Source of the DNA: Pseudomonas sp. HR96
GTDB taxonomy: Bacteria; Pseudomonadota; Gammaproteobacteria; Pseudomonadales; Pseudomonadaceae
Assembly (NCBI RefSeq): GCF_034059295.1
Contig: NZ_CP139141.1
Coordinates: forward strand, 4,447,001 to 4,511,000
Direction: 5' to 3'
Length of the DNA stretch: 64,000 nt
A model generated the notes under the pieces. That model saw nothing but the letters and a program-made list of their open reading frames with translations. It had not been told where the DNA came from and ran no database searches. Of this stretch, positions 9,475 to 17,751 are shown one piece after another. Each line of letters begins with the position of its first letter. The stretch's first letter is position 1. A program made the position numbers and the translations under genes.

Positions 9475-10783
9475 GTACATTTCCCATGCAACGCATTTCC
9501 TTGACGAAAAAGATATAAACACAAAGGCAAAACAACGCCGAATTAATCACGGAGGCATAGAAAACACCATATAAGCCGAAATGTGGTGTCATAATCCATG
9601 TCTGCAGAACAAGCAGCATCCCGAAGACTAGTTCGAAAAACAGGAATGCACGCACCTTTGATTTGGCTATCAGGTAATACGAAAATACCCACGACACAAT
9701 CTTGAAAATGCTTCCAATCAACGCGATGCCGAAATAATCTGTCGTTACCATGAAAGAGTCGTCTAACACTAACCGCACCAGAAAGTGGCGGAAAAAATAT
9801 ATAAATAGCGTGATCGGCATCGATACTGCAACTGCGAAACCGCAAATCGTGTATACCAGGTTTTTGGTCTCTCTGACCGTGTGGCAGCGCCCCAGCTTGG
9901 GTATATAGTAAGTCAGCATGGCCCCGGTGATAATGACCAGATAAAGCTCGGTAAATCGGGTGATGGCGTCCCAATACCCTGCGGATTCGATGCCTAGAGC
10001 ATTAACGATGATATAACGTGTGACGCTCATCACCAAAGGGGTAGAAATTACGCCTGCCAGGGCCATTAGCCAGAAAGAAAACAGACGACTGCGCCAGACC
10101 GCCTTCCAATTAGCCCAGAACTGCACCGGGTTGTAATCGAAGATTCGCCGCATGAACGCCGCCACAATTAGAAAGCCGGCCGCATTGATCAAAATATAGA
10201 CATAAAAAAATGTCTTGATATCATATAGCCATATGGTCAGAACAGAACCCGCTATAAGAAATAGGCTCAATAGTATTTTCGATAGAATAAATCGCCTGAT
10301 CAGACCCATGCCATTAAGGACCGACAACGTAAAGATATTCAGCGTCATGAAAATCAGGCAGACGGAGAGCATGCGGAAGACACCCGCGAAATCTGGTCGC
10401 GCAAAAATAACTATGGAGAGTTCCTGTGCCAGCGACAGACATATCAAGCTCAACAAGGATGTCACCAGCACTGAAAAGAACATAGCCTCGTTAAGGAAGA
10501 GGTTCATCTCGCCGGGCGCGTCATGATATTGCGCAGTGTACCGCACGCCGCCGGTCACCAGCATGCCGGAAGCGATCGCAATGGTTGCGGCATACATGTT
10601 CTGGAATTGCCCGAATAGCGCCATTCCGTTTGGGCCGTATGAAAACGCAATCATCTTGATGATAGCCAGCCCAAGCAATAGCTTGACAAGGTTCTCCATC
10701 CCAGAAAGAGCTGAAGTCTTGAATAAGGTAAGTTTCGTCACAACATGGTCCGATATCTGAATCCCAATCCCCTGCGCCGACAT
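9467..10783 (-). CDS. wzx: O-antigen flippase Wzx
   Basis: 438-residue polytopic protein of the MOP exporter superfamily (polysaccharide/WzxE-like branch), with about 12 membrane segments. The N-terminus has the family pattern ENLVKLLLGLAIIKMIAFSYGPNGMALFGQ, interrupted here only by normal substitutions. It should flip the undecaprenyl-diphosphate-linked O-unit to the periplasmic face for Wzy. It lies 64 bp after fdtB and overlaps the GT2 start by 8 bp. A WzxE-like role in another glycan is less likely given the neighbours. Confidence 0.85.
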   Translation of the reverse strand: MSAQGIGIQISDHVVTKLTLFKTSALSGMENLVKLLLGLAIIKMIAFSYGPNGMALFGQFQNMYAATIAIASGMLVTGGVRYTAQYHDAPGEMNLFLNEAMFFSVLVTSLLSLICLSLAQELSIVIFARPDFAGVFRMLSVCLIFMTLNIFTLSVLNGMGLIRRFILSKILLSLFLIAGSVLTIWLYDIKTFFYVYILINAAGFLIVAAFMRRIFDYNPVQFWANWKAVWRSRLFSFWLMALAGVISTPLVMSVTRYIIVNALGIESAGYWDAITRFTELYLVIITGAMLTYYIPKLGRCHTVRETKNLVYTICGFAVAVSMPITLFIYFFRHFLVRLVLDDSFMVTTDYFGIALIGSIFKIVSWVFSYYLIAKSKVRAFLFFELVFGMLLVLQTWIMTPHFGLYGVFYASVINSALFCLCVYIFFVKEMRCMGNVHG

Positions 10784-10847
10784 CCCCGCTTTGCTTGCCC
10801 TGCGGCAGGCCGCGCGTGCGAGACGGCGTAGAGGGCGTAGCCGGCAT

Positions 10848-11966
10848 TTATGCGAAACTATTTACCGCGGATATCACATCCTGAACTTGGTCGTCGCTCA
10901 TAACGGGGCTAATAGGCAAACTGAGCACTTCCTCATGAATCCGCTCGGTCAGCGGGAGATGACCCAGGCAACTCCAAGACATGTATGCTTTTTGTGCATG
11001 CGGCGGAATCGGATAGTGAATGATGGTCTGTACGCCCTGTTCGTTCAGATGCTGCTGCAATTCCGCGCGTCGCGCGCTGCGAACAACATAAAGATGAAAT
11101 GCGTGGTTTCTCAGATCTGTTAGAGACAAGCCTGCCGCAATTGGCTGAACCAATTCCGGCTGCCGGATGCCCTCAGCGTATTGCAGCGCAATCTCACGGC
11201 GACGGTGTGTCTGGCTATCTAGATATTTCAATCGCACGCTCAGCAAGGCAGCTTGCATTTCATCTAAACGGCTGTTGACGCCCTGATAATCGTTTTCGTA
11301 TTTCTTATGGCTCCCGTAGTTACCGAGGGCTCGAATCGTGTTTGCCAATGTGGCGTCATTGGTGGTGACAGCCCCGGCATCGCCCAGAGCGCCTAGATTC
11401 TTCCCCGGATAAAAGCTGAAGCCTGACGCATGCCCCCAGGCACCGGCTCGCTTGCCATCGGTCATGGCACCGTGGGATTGCGCCGAATCTTCTAAAACGA
11501 GCAACTGATGCTGATTTGCCAAGGCCATGATTTGCGCCATCGGCGCAATGCGGCCATAGAGATGCACAACTAGGATGGCTTTGGTCGCTGGCGTTAGGGC
11601 GGCAGCGATGCTTGCGGCGTCCAAGTTATAAGTTGTCTCTACAGGCTCAACCAGCAATGGTTTAAGCCGATTTTCGGTGATTGCTAGAATGCTAGCGATA
11701 TAGGTATTGGCCGGGACGATTACCTCGTCGCCATCTTTTAGGAGCCCAAGCTCCTTCCACGCGCGCAACGTCAAGGTCAAGGCGTCCAGACCATTAGCCA
11801 CGCCAATGCAATGCTGTACGCCGCAATAAGCGGCGAACGACTCTTCGAAGGCGCGAACCTGCGGCCCCTGAATGTAATAGCCGGAATCAATAACCTTAGT
11901 GGCAGCATCTATCAATTCCGCACGGCATTGTGCGTTTAGGGATTTCAAGTCAAGAAAAGGGATCAT
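10848..11966 (-). CDS. fdtB: DegT/DnrJ/EryC1 sugar aminotransferase, FdtB-like
   Basis: 372-residue PLP-dependent sugar transaminase. Seen: PLP-binding [10 protein letters not shown] (D160, Q163), internal aldimine lysine K189 in [17 protein letters not shown], and the N-terminal start MIPFLDLK usual for the family. Homologues next to fdtA convert dTDP-3-keto-6-deoxyhexose to dTDP-3-amino-3,6-dideoxyhexose (Fuc3N, or Qui3N with a QdtA isomerase). Its ATG overlaps the stop of the FemAB-like gene (ATGA). The FdtB versus QdtB distinction depends on the isomer made by the FdtA-like enzyme and is not certain. Confidence 0.85.
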   Translation of the reverse strand: MIPFLDLKSLNAQCRAELIDAATKVIDSGYYIQGPQVRAFEESFAAYCGVQHCIGVANGLDALTLTLRAWKELGLLKDGDEVIVPANTYIASILAITENRLKPLLVEPVETTYNLDAASIAAALTPATKAILVVHLYGRIAPMAQIMALANQHQLLVLEDSAQSHGAMTDGKRAGAWGHASGFSFYPGKNLGALGDAGAVTTNDATLANTIRALGNYGSHKKYENDYQGVNSRLDEMQAALLSVRLKYLDSQTHRRREIALQYAEGIRQPELVQPIAAGLSLTDLRNHAFHLYVVRSARRAELQQHLNEQGVQTIIHYPIPPHAQKAYMSWSCLGHLPLTERIHEEVLSLPISPVMSDDQVQDVISAVNSFA

Positions 11967-12910
11967 ATTATCGTGATATCGTAGAAATCATGGATGATGG
12001 CCCTGGCACCGAAACCCTCCTTCTGCGCCAGCAAACCTTCGTTGAGAACGGTGCCTGCTTCTTCGGTCGAAATGCCGAAGCTGACGTAGCGCGCAGTGTC
12101 AGCAAACTGATGCATCAACTGGTCAATTACCAGATCGAGTGCACAATGTAATCGCCCCAGATCGGAATTGGCCATGTACTGCGTATGCACAACCATACCG
12201 TTGATGAACACTAATGTTCCTGCAATCAGTTCATTGCTGCCTGGGAGTGTAGCGCCGAAGACCTTGATATTATCTGGAAAAGCAGCTTGCAGCCGGCTGA
12301 TCTCGTCAAGTGTGTGCACCGCTTTGGTATCGTGCTGTTTCTCCAAAACCGCATTTAGCAGCGGCCAGTACGCCGCAAGATCGGCGACTTCCCTAACTAC
12401 AATGCCTGCTTTCTTCGCCTTGTTAACGGCCCACTTTCGCCCTTTGGTATAGCTATATCTCTCAGCTAGGCACACCGCCGACCCTAAATCACGGCGCGTA
12501 AGGACCGCACCATGTCGGAACAGCGCGTACAAATCTTCCTGCGCGGGAATAGCAGAATAAATATCCGGAAGGCGTTTGTAGACGATGCGTGAGACCCTTT
12601 CCGCCCGTGCGAATTGCACCAGCGCCTCGAAAATCTCGAGCACGGCCGCGCCGGGCAGCTTCGGCGTCATGATCAACCCACCAAAGCTGAGCCCCTGATG
12701 CGAGATCATTACGCCGTCGCGCAGGTTAGCGGGGATTACGGCCAATATCCGCCCTTTTTCGTCGCGGAATACGCAGGAAAAGTCATCAAAGCGATCTGCG
12801 TGGTAATCCATGTAAGCTCGTGCAAACATGAAATGACCGTTCTTAGCTTGGGCAATGAACTCGTCCCATTGGTCCTTTTGGTCGGTCTCATAGCGCCTGC
12901 ATGAAATCAC
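11963..12910 (-). CDS. FemAB/GNAT-like acyl- or aminoacyltransferase of the O-antigen cluster
   Basis: 315 residues with the look of a double-GNAT FemAB-like protein: an N-terminal half with [22 protein letters not shown], a middle Lys/Arg-rich segment [16 protein letters not shown], and a second GNAT half with [30 protein letters not shown]. No signal peptide, so cytoplasmic. Its start overlaps the beta-propeller gene and its stop overlaps fdtB, both by 4 bp, so it is tightly tied to the 3-amino-sugar branch. Inference: it may acylate or aminoacylate the amino group of the sugar nucleotide or lipid-linked unit. Related proteins occur in polysaccharide clusters but their reactions are mostly unknown. 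Confidence 0.65.
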   Translation of the reverse strand: MISCRRYETDQKDQWDEFIAQAKNGHFMFARAYMDYHADRFDDFSCVFRDEKGRILAVIPANLRDGVMISHQGLSFGGLIMTPKLPGAAVLEIFEALVQFARAERVSRIVYKRLPDIYSAIPAQEDLYALFRHGAVLTRRDLGSAVCLAERYSYTKGRKWAVNKAKKAGIVVREVADLAAYWPLLNAVLEKQHDTKAVHTLDEISRLQAAFPDNIKVFGATLPGSNELIAGTLVFINGMVVHTQYMANSDLGRLHCALDLVIDQLMHQFADTARYVSFGISTEEAGTVLNEGLLAQKEGFGARAIIHDFYDITII

Positions 12911-13839
12911 ACGACATCCTCGCCGACCAAGGTTGCATAACCAAAACCATCACGGCCCATATTGTTACCGTTATAGAAAACGTAAGTCAGGCCGCAGGGC
13001 ACACGCAGCACAGACGGGTAGCTAAGATGCAAGGAATCCCAACCTTCCGGCGCAAGACTCAGCCCGAGTTCGGCGTCGTCCCGGCGCCACGCCACGCCAT
13101 CGTGGGAGCGTGCTTGACCCGCCTGATAGCGGCCATCAGTGGTTCCGTAGGTGTAATTAATGATGTAACCATCAGCATCCCGGTAAGCGCGCGGACGCCC
13201 GATACGGTATTCATTGTTAGCAGCATCATTCTCGATGACTTTCACGCCCGCATTGGCAAAGGACTTGCCGTCCTGGCTCTCGATATAATTGATGTCGTAC
13301 TGGGGAAAATCCTTGCCGTCGATCTTTTCCCAACCGTTTCCCGTAGCGTACCAAGCCTTGAAGACGCCATCTTCATAGATTACCGAATGCACAGCGCGGA
13401 TGTATTTGGCCTCATCCGAGCGGTCCATCACTGGCGCTTCGGAATGGCGCACGAAATGGTAACCGCCGTCGGTACTGATGGCCAGACCGGTATAGGCCAA
13501 GAACTTAGCCTTCGTTACCAGCTGGAAACCTACGTAGTACATCCAGATCTCCTCGCCGACGCGAATGACGTCCCCGAGGATAACGCCATTGTCATCAAAC
13601 ATACCGGGACGGCCGATGTCGAGCACAGGTGTTTCGGCGATGGCCAGCACCTGCGAGGGGTCACGGGCATCGACATCCACGTAGCCGATGCGGCTGACAC
13701 CTGAAGGATCGCGCATGGCCGCATAAACCCGGATGACTTCCTCGTTCAGCAGGAATGCCGTCGGCGTCAGCGCAGAGTTGTCCTTCCACCCACCGTCATG
13801 AGGCGGCGCGTAAATCAGGCCTTGTTTGGTCCACTTCAT
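12907..13839 (-). CDS. Uncharacterised protein, probable five-bladed beta-propeller (GH43-like fold)
   Basis: 310 residues with repeated aromatic, short beta-strand-like stretches typical of GH43/GH32-like propellers: RVYAAMRDPSGVSRIGYVDV, IWMYYVGFQ, FLAYTGLAISTDGGYHF, FKAWYATGNGW, YIINYTYGTTDGRY, LTYVFYNGNNMG. Each looks like a 'display the value, test it' strand pair of one blade. No signal peptide is seen, so it is probably cytoplasmic, which argues against a secreted glycosidase. The gene is 15 bp after the PglD-like acyltransferase gene and overlaps the FemAB-like gene by 4 bp. Function unknown: it could act as a glycosyltransferase, a sugar-modifying enzyme or a scaffold. I recognise the fold only, with moderate confidence. 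Confidence 0.6.
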   Translation of the reverse strand: MKWTKQGLIYAPPHDGGWKDNSALTPTAFLLNEEVIRVYAAMRDPSGVSRIGYVDVDARDPSQVLAIAETPVLDIGRPGMFDDNGVILGDVIRVGEEIWMYYVGFQLVTKAKFLAYTGLAISTDGGYHFVRHSEAPVMDRSDEAKYIRAVHSVIYEDGVFKAWYATGNGWEKIDGKDFPQYDINYIESQDGKSFANAGVKVIENDAANNEYRIGRPRAYRDADGYIINYTYGTTDGRYQAGQARSHDGVAWRRDDAELGLSLAPEGWDSLHLSYPSVLRVPCGLTYVFYNGNNMGRDGFGYATLVGEDVV

Positions 13840-13854
13840 CTGGTGTACTCGCTC

Positions 13855-14526
13855 CTACTCTTTGATTCTGAGCAATTTGTGGGTCTCGACTTTGGACAGC
13901 TCGGTTGGCTCTTCCTGGTAGAAGGCTTTATCCGGCGTGGCCTTGCGGATCAGGCTCCCGGCACCGAGAAAATTATCCTTTCCTATTTTCACATTGTCTT
14001 CCAACGTGCAATTGACACCAAGAAAGGAGCTGTCTCCGATGTCACAGAACCCAGAAATTACGCAATGGGATGAAATGAAACAGTGATCGCCAATGACCGA
14101 CCGGTGTCCGAGATGGTTACCGCTCCACATGACAACATTGTTACCGATCTGCGTAAAGGGCTGAATCGTATTGTCTTCTAGGATAAAGCAGTTCTCTCCA
14201 ATACTGGCATTGGGCCAAACGAACGCCTTGCTGCTGATGTAGGACACCAAGGTGTAACCCATGTCGCGCGCCTTTTCGAACAACTGCCGGCGGACCCGAT
14301 TGAGCTTCGTCGAACTGGCGGCCACAAAGGCGTGGTACTCCGAGCACGGAAATCGCTGCGTCACTTCATCGATTGCCACTATTGGCAAGCCCATCAGTTC
14401 GGACTGTTCCATATACTCGCGATCCATAGAAAACGCGACCACGTGATAGTCGGAATCATGGGTGAAATACTCATACGCCAGCAGCGCCGTCTCGCCCCCG
14501 CCAAAAATAATGATGTCCTTACTCAT
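13855..14526 (-). CDS. PglD/NeuD-like hexapeptide acyltransferase
   Basis: 223 residues. The first ~80 form a Rossmann-like sugar-nucleotide domain (DIIIFGGGETALLAYEYF, as in PglD/NeuD); the rest is a left-handed beta-helix of hexapeptide repeats from about residue 105 (ASIGENCFILEDNTI through GSLIRKATPDKAF). NHLGHRSVIG provides the His typical of the acetyl-transfer centre. The family moves acetyl (or another acyl) from CoA to amino-sugar nucleotides. With fdtA and fdtB nearby, N-acylation of dTDP-Fuc3N/Qui3N is the likely job, although the fold differs from the shorter FdtC. The 780 bp upstream of it hold no clear gene. Confidence 0.75.
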   Translation of the reverse strand: MSKDIIIFGGGETALLAYEYFTHDSDYHVVAFSMDREYMEQSELMGLPIVAIDEVTQRFPCSEYHAFVAASSTKLNRVRRQLFEKARDMGYTLVSYISSKAFVWPNASIGENCFILEDNTIQPFTQIGNNVVMWSGNHLGHRSVIGDHCFISSHCVISGFCDIGDSSFLGVNCTLEDNVKIGKDNFLGAGSLIRKATPDKAFYQEEPTELSKVETHKLLRIKE

Positions 14527-15307
14527 AGATACTCCCTTTCAATTTGTAGAGAATTTAGGCACCCATACTGCCGGGCTCGCATCCGCCTACAGCGCGCAAT
14601 CGCCTCGACCCCGGCAAAATTGACGCGCTTATAGTAGCTCTGATCCGCTCAGGCCCAAGAAATCGCTTCCATTCTTCTAGCAACGACAGCGGATGCTATG
14701 TACAGCCGTTCTTGCCCAATCCTGCTCGTGCGGCTCACGTCCTGGCCGTTCAGTCAGCCGTGGCTGCAGGCGATTTGTGCAGGCATTGCAATCTTGTACC
14801 TCGGCCGCATCCCCTCGGTTGATCCCGACAATCTTTAGCGCTCAGCGGTCCAAACCTCCGGTCTGCGTGACCAACCCCCAAGTTATCATGGAAGCGCGCT
14901 AGGGCGGGATGCTCTGCACGGAGCAATACACCGACATCGCTGCTATTGCACTGCCACCCTTGTTGCCCAACCACCTCACTCGCCATACCGGTCAGAAGGA
15001 TTTCACCAATCCCCACCGCAAACGGGCGATCACTGGGTTGCCGAAGACTACCTGCAACTGGTCCGACACCGCGTTTGTGACCAGGTTGAAGCGAATATCA
15101 CGCATACCGGCGAAAACGATGCCCCTATGAGGTTTTGCATTGCTTTTTTTCTCTGCCCCCAGCCGTCCCTCCCACTGCTGCCCTGAACGCTTGGGAGGAG
15201 GTGAAAGGGCAATGACATCATAATGATTGCTGCTATCTGCGAAGAACCTGCACACCGCGCCTGTCGCCCGACATGTGCAAGGTGCAGATGCTAGCTCTCC
15301 CATCACG
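14527..15307 (-). other. Gene-poor decayed stretch between fdtA and the PglD-like gene
   Basis: About 780 bp inside the O-antigen operon without a convincing gene. The minus strand can be read in two partly overlapping frames (15306-14992 and 15016-14750). They overlap by about 25 bp and might be one frameshifted ancestral gene, but I recognise no family motif in either. Composition and codon use look non-coding, with frequent stops in the remaining frames. It may be a gene lost in the recombination that joined fdtA to the downstream block. Confidence 0.45.
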
Positions 15308-15721
15308 CTAGCCGCGCTTCATCGCTTCTGTCATCGCCAAAAACTCGTCATAATTCCGTATGTAGTCCGACTCGTCGTAAAGCCGGTTCGCCAGCACCAA
15401 AAGCACGCAATCGGGACTGAAGTCGTGCATTTCACGCCAAATCCCGCTCTCAATCAGCAGTCCTCTAGCCGGGTTGTCTAACCAGGTTTCTTCGCGTTGC
15501 TTACCGTCGTCCAGCACCATCCTGCATTTTCCGGCAACACACACTGCCGCTTGCTTGAGATCTTTGTGCGCATGGAAACCACGGCTTACACCAGGCTGTG
15601 TGCGGTAGATATAGTAGACACGCTTTACCTCAAAAGGGATGGTGCGGTCCTGCTCCAGAGCAACTAGATTGCCCCGCTCATCACCCAGCTCGGAGAATTT
15701 AAGCCAGCTCAGCAGACTCAT
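15308..15721 (-). CDS. fdtA: dTDP-4-keto-6-deoxyglucose 3,4-ketoisomerase FdtA-like (WxcM-like cupin)
   Basis: 137-residue single-domain cupin of the FdtA/QdtA/WxcM-C family. Seen: [15 protein letters not shown], tyrosines Y36/Y37 in VKRVYYIYR, the paired histidines H50 and H52 in [11 protein letters not shown], and the C-terminal [14 protein letters not shown] that closes this family. It makes the 3-keto sugar that FdtB aminates, so dTDP-4-keto-6-deoxyglucose (RmlA + RmlB) must be available. Its ATG overlaps the stop of the broken rmlA (ATGA). FdtA (galacto product) and QdtA (gluco product) cannot be separated confidently by eye. Confidence 0.88.
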   Translation of the reverse strand: MSLLSWLKFSELGDERGNLVALEQDRTIPFEVKRVYYIYRTQPGVSRGFHAHKDLKQAAVCVAGKCRMVLDDGKQREETWLDNPARGLLIESGIWREMHDFSPDCVLLVLANRLYDESDYIRNYDEFLAMTEAMKRG

Positions 15722-16113
15722 GCTGCGTCCTCAAATAGAGATTTCGCTTCAACGGTCTGCATCACCGGACCGAAGCTCTGGCCGTAGAAGATGTTCTCAC
15801 CCAGCATTCGGCAGGCGCCGTCGTCACCGCTGCATTCTTTGCCAATCAAGAAAGCTTGCGCCAACCCATCTGGACTGGGTTGCTCGGCATAGGTGATCGA
15901 AATGCACAAGTCACTACCATCGCCGAGCAAACGCTGGTAGGCGGCGATGTCATCGGGGATAAGCAGGACGTCCCGGATCTGTGCAAGCATCAGCGCGGAC
16001 CGCTGGTAGTGGATCATCGACTTGTAGTACACGGGCTGCAGTTGCTTAGAAACACCTATTGTAATCGGATGGAGCCATGTACCGGAACCTCCGGCGGGAA
16101 CAATGCCCTTCAT
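15718..16113 (-). pseudogene. rmlA: Truncated, mutated rmlA (glucose-1-phosphate thymidylyltransferase)
   Basis: 131 codons remain of a usual ~290. The start [20 protein letters not shown] is that of RmlA, but the nucleotide-binding Arg of GGSGTRLHP is Trp at residue 13, DKPMI has become YKSMI, and LGDN has become LGEN (residues 103-107). Similarity stops at about residue 115, and the reading closes in a TGA that overlaps the fdtA start. Key residues and the whole sugar-binding half are missing, so I take it as inactive. The organism must then use another RmlA (for example from a rhamnose cluster). The intact 5' end may still serve as a leader for fdtA translation. Confidence 0.85.
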
Positions 16114-17365
16114 GATATGCCTTGTATTTTTTTAGAGTGAGATTCCAGTCGCTCGCGGTTATGGCTTCCGTCCTGAGCGTGACGACATCAAACCTGACTG
16201 GCTAGATACCTAAGCATGGTCTTGAGCATGCTCGGACCCAGAGCTCTTCCTGAAGCCATCCCAGTTCGCGCTTAAATTTTGCTAGCATCGATTTCATAGC
16301 ACAGATCATGTCTAGGCCGGTGTTTTACAAAAGTGCTCAGCAACACAGAACCTCAGGCAGTGCCGCTGACGCGCGAATGCAGATCTGGTATGAGCTCATC
16401 CGGGGTGGCGCAAATGGTTTCAGCGACATTGAGATTCTGCTTTTCGTTATGGTCGTCAATACTATAGCCTTCGAGGACCTGCTCTAGCTTCACTACCTTG
16501 AATAATGTGCGCGCCCGGTCCCTCACAAATGACCACTGATGGATCCGGTCCGCCCTTGGCGTAAAGGAGCCACGTCTTACGCCTCTGCGAGACTAAAAAC
16601 CGCTAGTGTAATCGGCTTTTCAGGAAAATGATAAGGGCCATAGTTGTCAGAATAATTCGTGATGACGATGCGCCAGGCGGCAGCCCAGTCTCGCTTGATC
16701 TACCACGGTATGGCCGCCCAGGCAATCAGCGAGTTGCCGAGACTGCTCGCGCCCCGGGCACAGCAGAAATGGCAATCGCTGCCGACAACGCTTGCACGGT
16801 GCCGTAGCCGACGCTTCGACCGGGTGTATGGCTGGTACAGGGACACCCCCTGCGATCGGCGCCAGTTTGAAAAATGCCCCAGCACCGAGGTCCAGTTCAG
16901 CCGCAGTACCCCTACCGGTATCAGCGCCCAGATCCACAGCGAGGAATGACCACGCCAGGCGCGTGGCCGCGGCGCGATCGAGTCTAGCGCCGTGATCGAT
17001 GATTCCTCATAGCCTGCGCCGTTTTCCCATAGCGATCTCGTAGAGCCATGCATTCACCTGTCCTTGGCTCGGCGCATTGCCGGTCTGACATCGTTGGCGG
17101 AGTGTTCGGCCATGGCCCTGAGGCTGGGCCGTGACAATCGGCAGGCTATCGCCCCGCGTCGGCCAGGCATTCCATTTTTGCCGCATCGCGCACCCAGCTG
17201 GTTTCCGTCATCAAATAATGAGGGATGCTGTCAAAAATATCCGCCAGACGACTGACTTTAGCGTGCAGCGCGCTGTTTTCTTGCCGGCGCACGCCCTGCA
17301 GACGACTGACCTCGGCGGCATGGATGTCGGCAAAGCGCGCCTGCGAGTGCAAGTGACAACTGCTT
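16114..17365. other. Non-coding, decayed spacer upstream of the O-antigen operon
   Basis: About 1.25 kb between rmlA' and the wzz fragment with no gene I can support. Short open frames exist on the minus strand (17053-16700 with a hydrophobic stretch WIWALIPVGVLRL; 17499-17146 with ENSALHAKVSRLADIFDSI) but they overlap other frames, lack good ribosome-binding sites, and match no family I recognise. This region must hold, or lie just upstream of, the promoter of the leftward operon. No clear -35/-10 pair or JUMPstart element was found. Confidence 0.5.
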
Positions 17366-17586
17366 ACTGTGACCAAAGTTGATGTCGATGATATCACTTT
17401 CACACGGCGGAACCACCCAAGCCCTGGACTCGTATCGAGATGCTCTGACCATAGCGTAGAGTGCCGTGATTGCGACGCAAACAACAATTTTCCAAACAAC
17501 CAAAATCGGCCCCGTCACACTGCTCTTCCTCGAGCAAATCGACCTGGAACGTCCAGGCATGGTGCTAGGTATTCGCACTCATCCAT
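17366..17586 (-). pseudogene. Fragment of a second wzz (chain length determinant) gene, frameshifted
   Basis: Seen on the minus strand: an AAGGAAAC ribosome-binding-like sequence before the ATG at 17586, a stretch reading QVDLLEEEQ in one frame, then in another ILVVWKIVVCVAITALYAMV (a first membrane segment) followed by YESRAWVVPPCESDIIDINFG. The last block is the Wzz signature after the first membrane helix (compare YEARVFILPP-NDIAELNYG in P. aeruginosa Wzz, from memory). Frames change at least once, and similarity ends near 17366, so only about 70 of more than 350 residues survive. P. aeruginosa has wzz at this position relative to ihfB, which suggests this is the ancestral copy. Confidence 0.65.
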
Positions 17587-17704
17587 GTTTCCTTAGGTTT
17601 ATGACTCAAAGCATTTTACTTTAGGGTTACCAATCCGCTCGACTGTTCCGGCGGCGTTTTTTGAGGTAGACAATACCTTAAAGTTGATTAACCGAAGTAC
17701 GGCA

Positions 17705-17738
17705 CAACCGTGTGAGCCTGCCGCGCCACACACGGTTG
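17705..17738. repeat. Hairpin downstream of the phosphomannomutase gene
   Basis: Inverted repeat CAACCGTGTG (17705-17714) / CACACGGTTG (17729-17738), a 10-bp perfect stem with a 14-nt loop, 13 bp beyond the stop of the phosphomannomutase gene. No clear U tract follows on the minus strand, so termination is possible but not obvious. Confidence 0.45.
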
Positions 17739-17751
17739 CCAACCCCGAGAG

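Noticed and set aside
14992..15306. FdtC-type acetyltransferase remnant between fdtA and the PglD-like gene
   Set aside because: No hexapeptide repeats or other acetyltransferase motif can be read in any minus-strand frame.
16647..17053. Possible membrane protein gene in the spacer upstream of rmlA' (hydrophobic WIWALIPVGVLRL)
   Set aside because: Two frames overlap, no ribosome-binding site is seen and no family was recognised; treated as non-coding debris.
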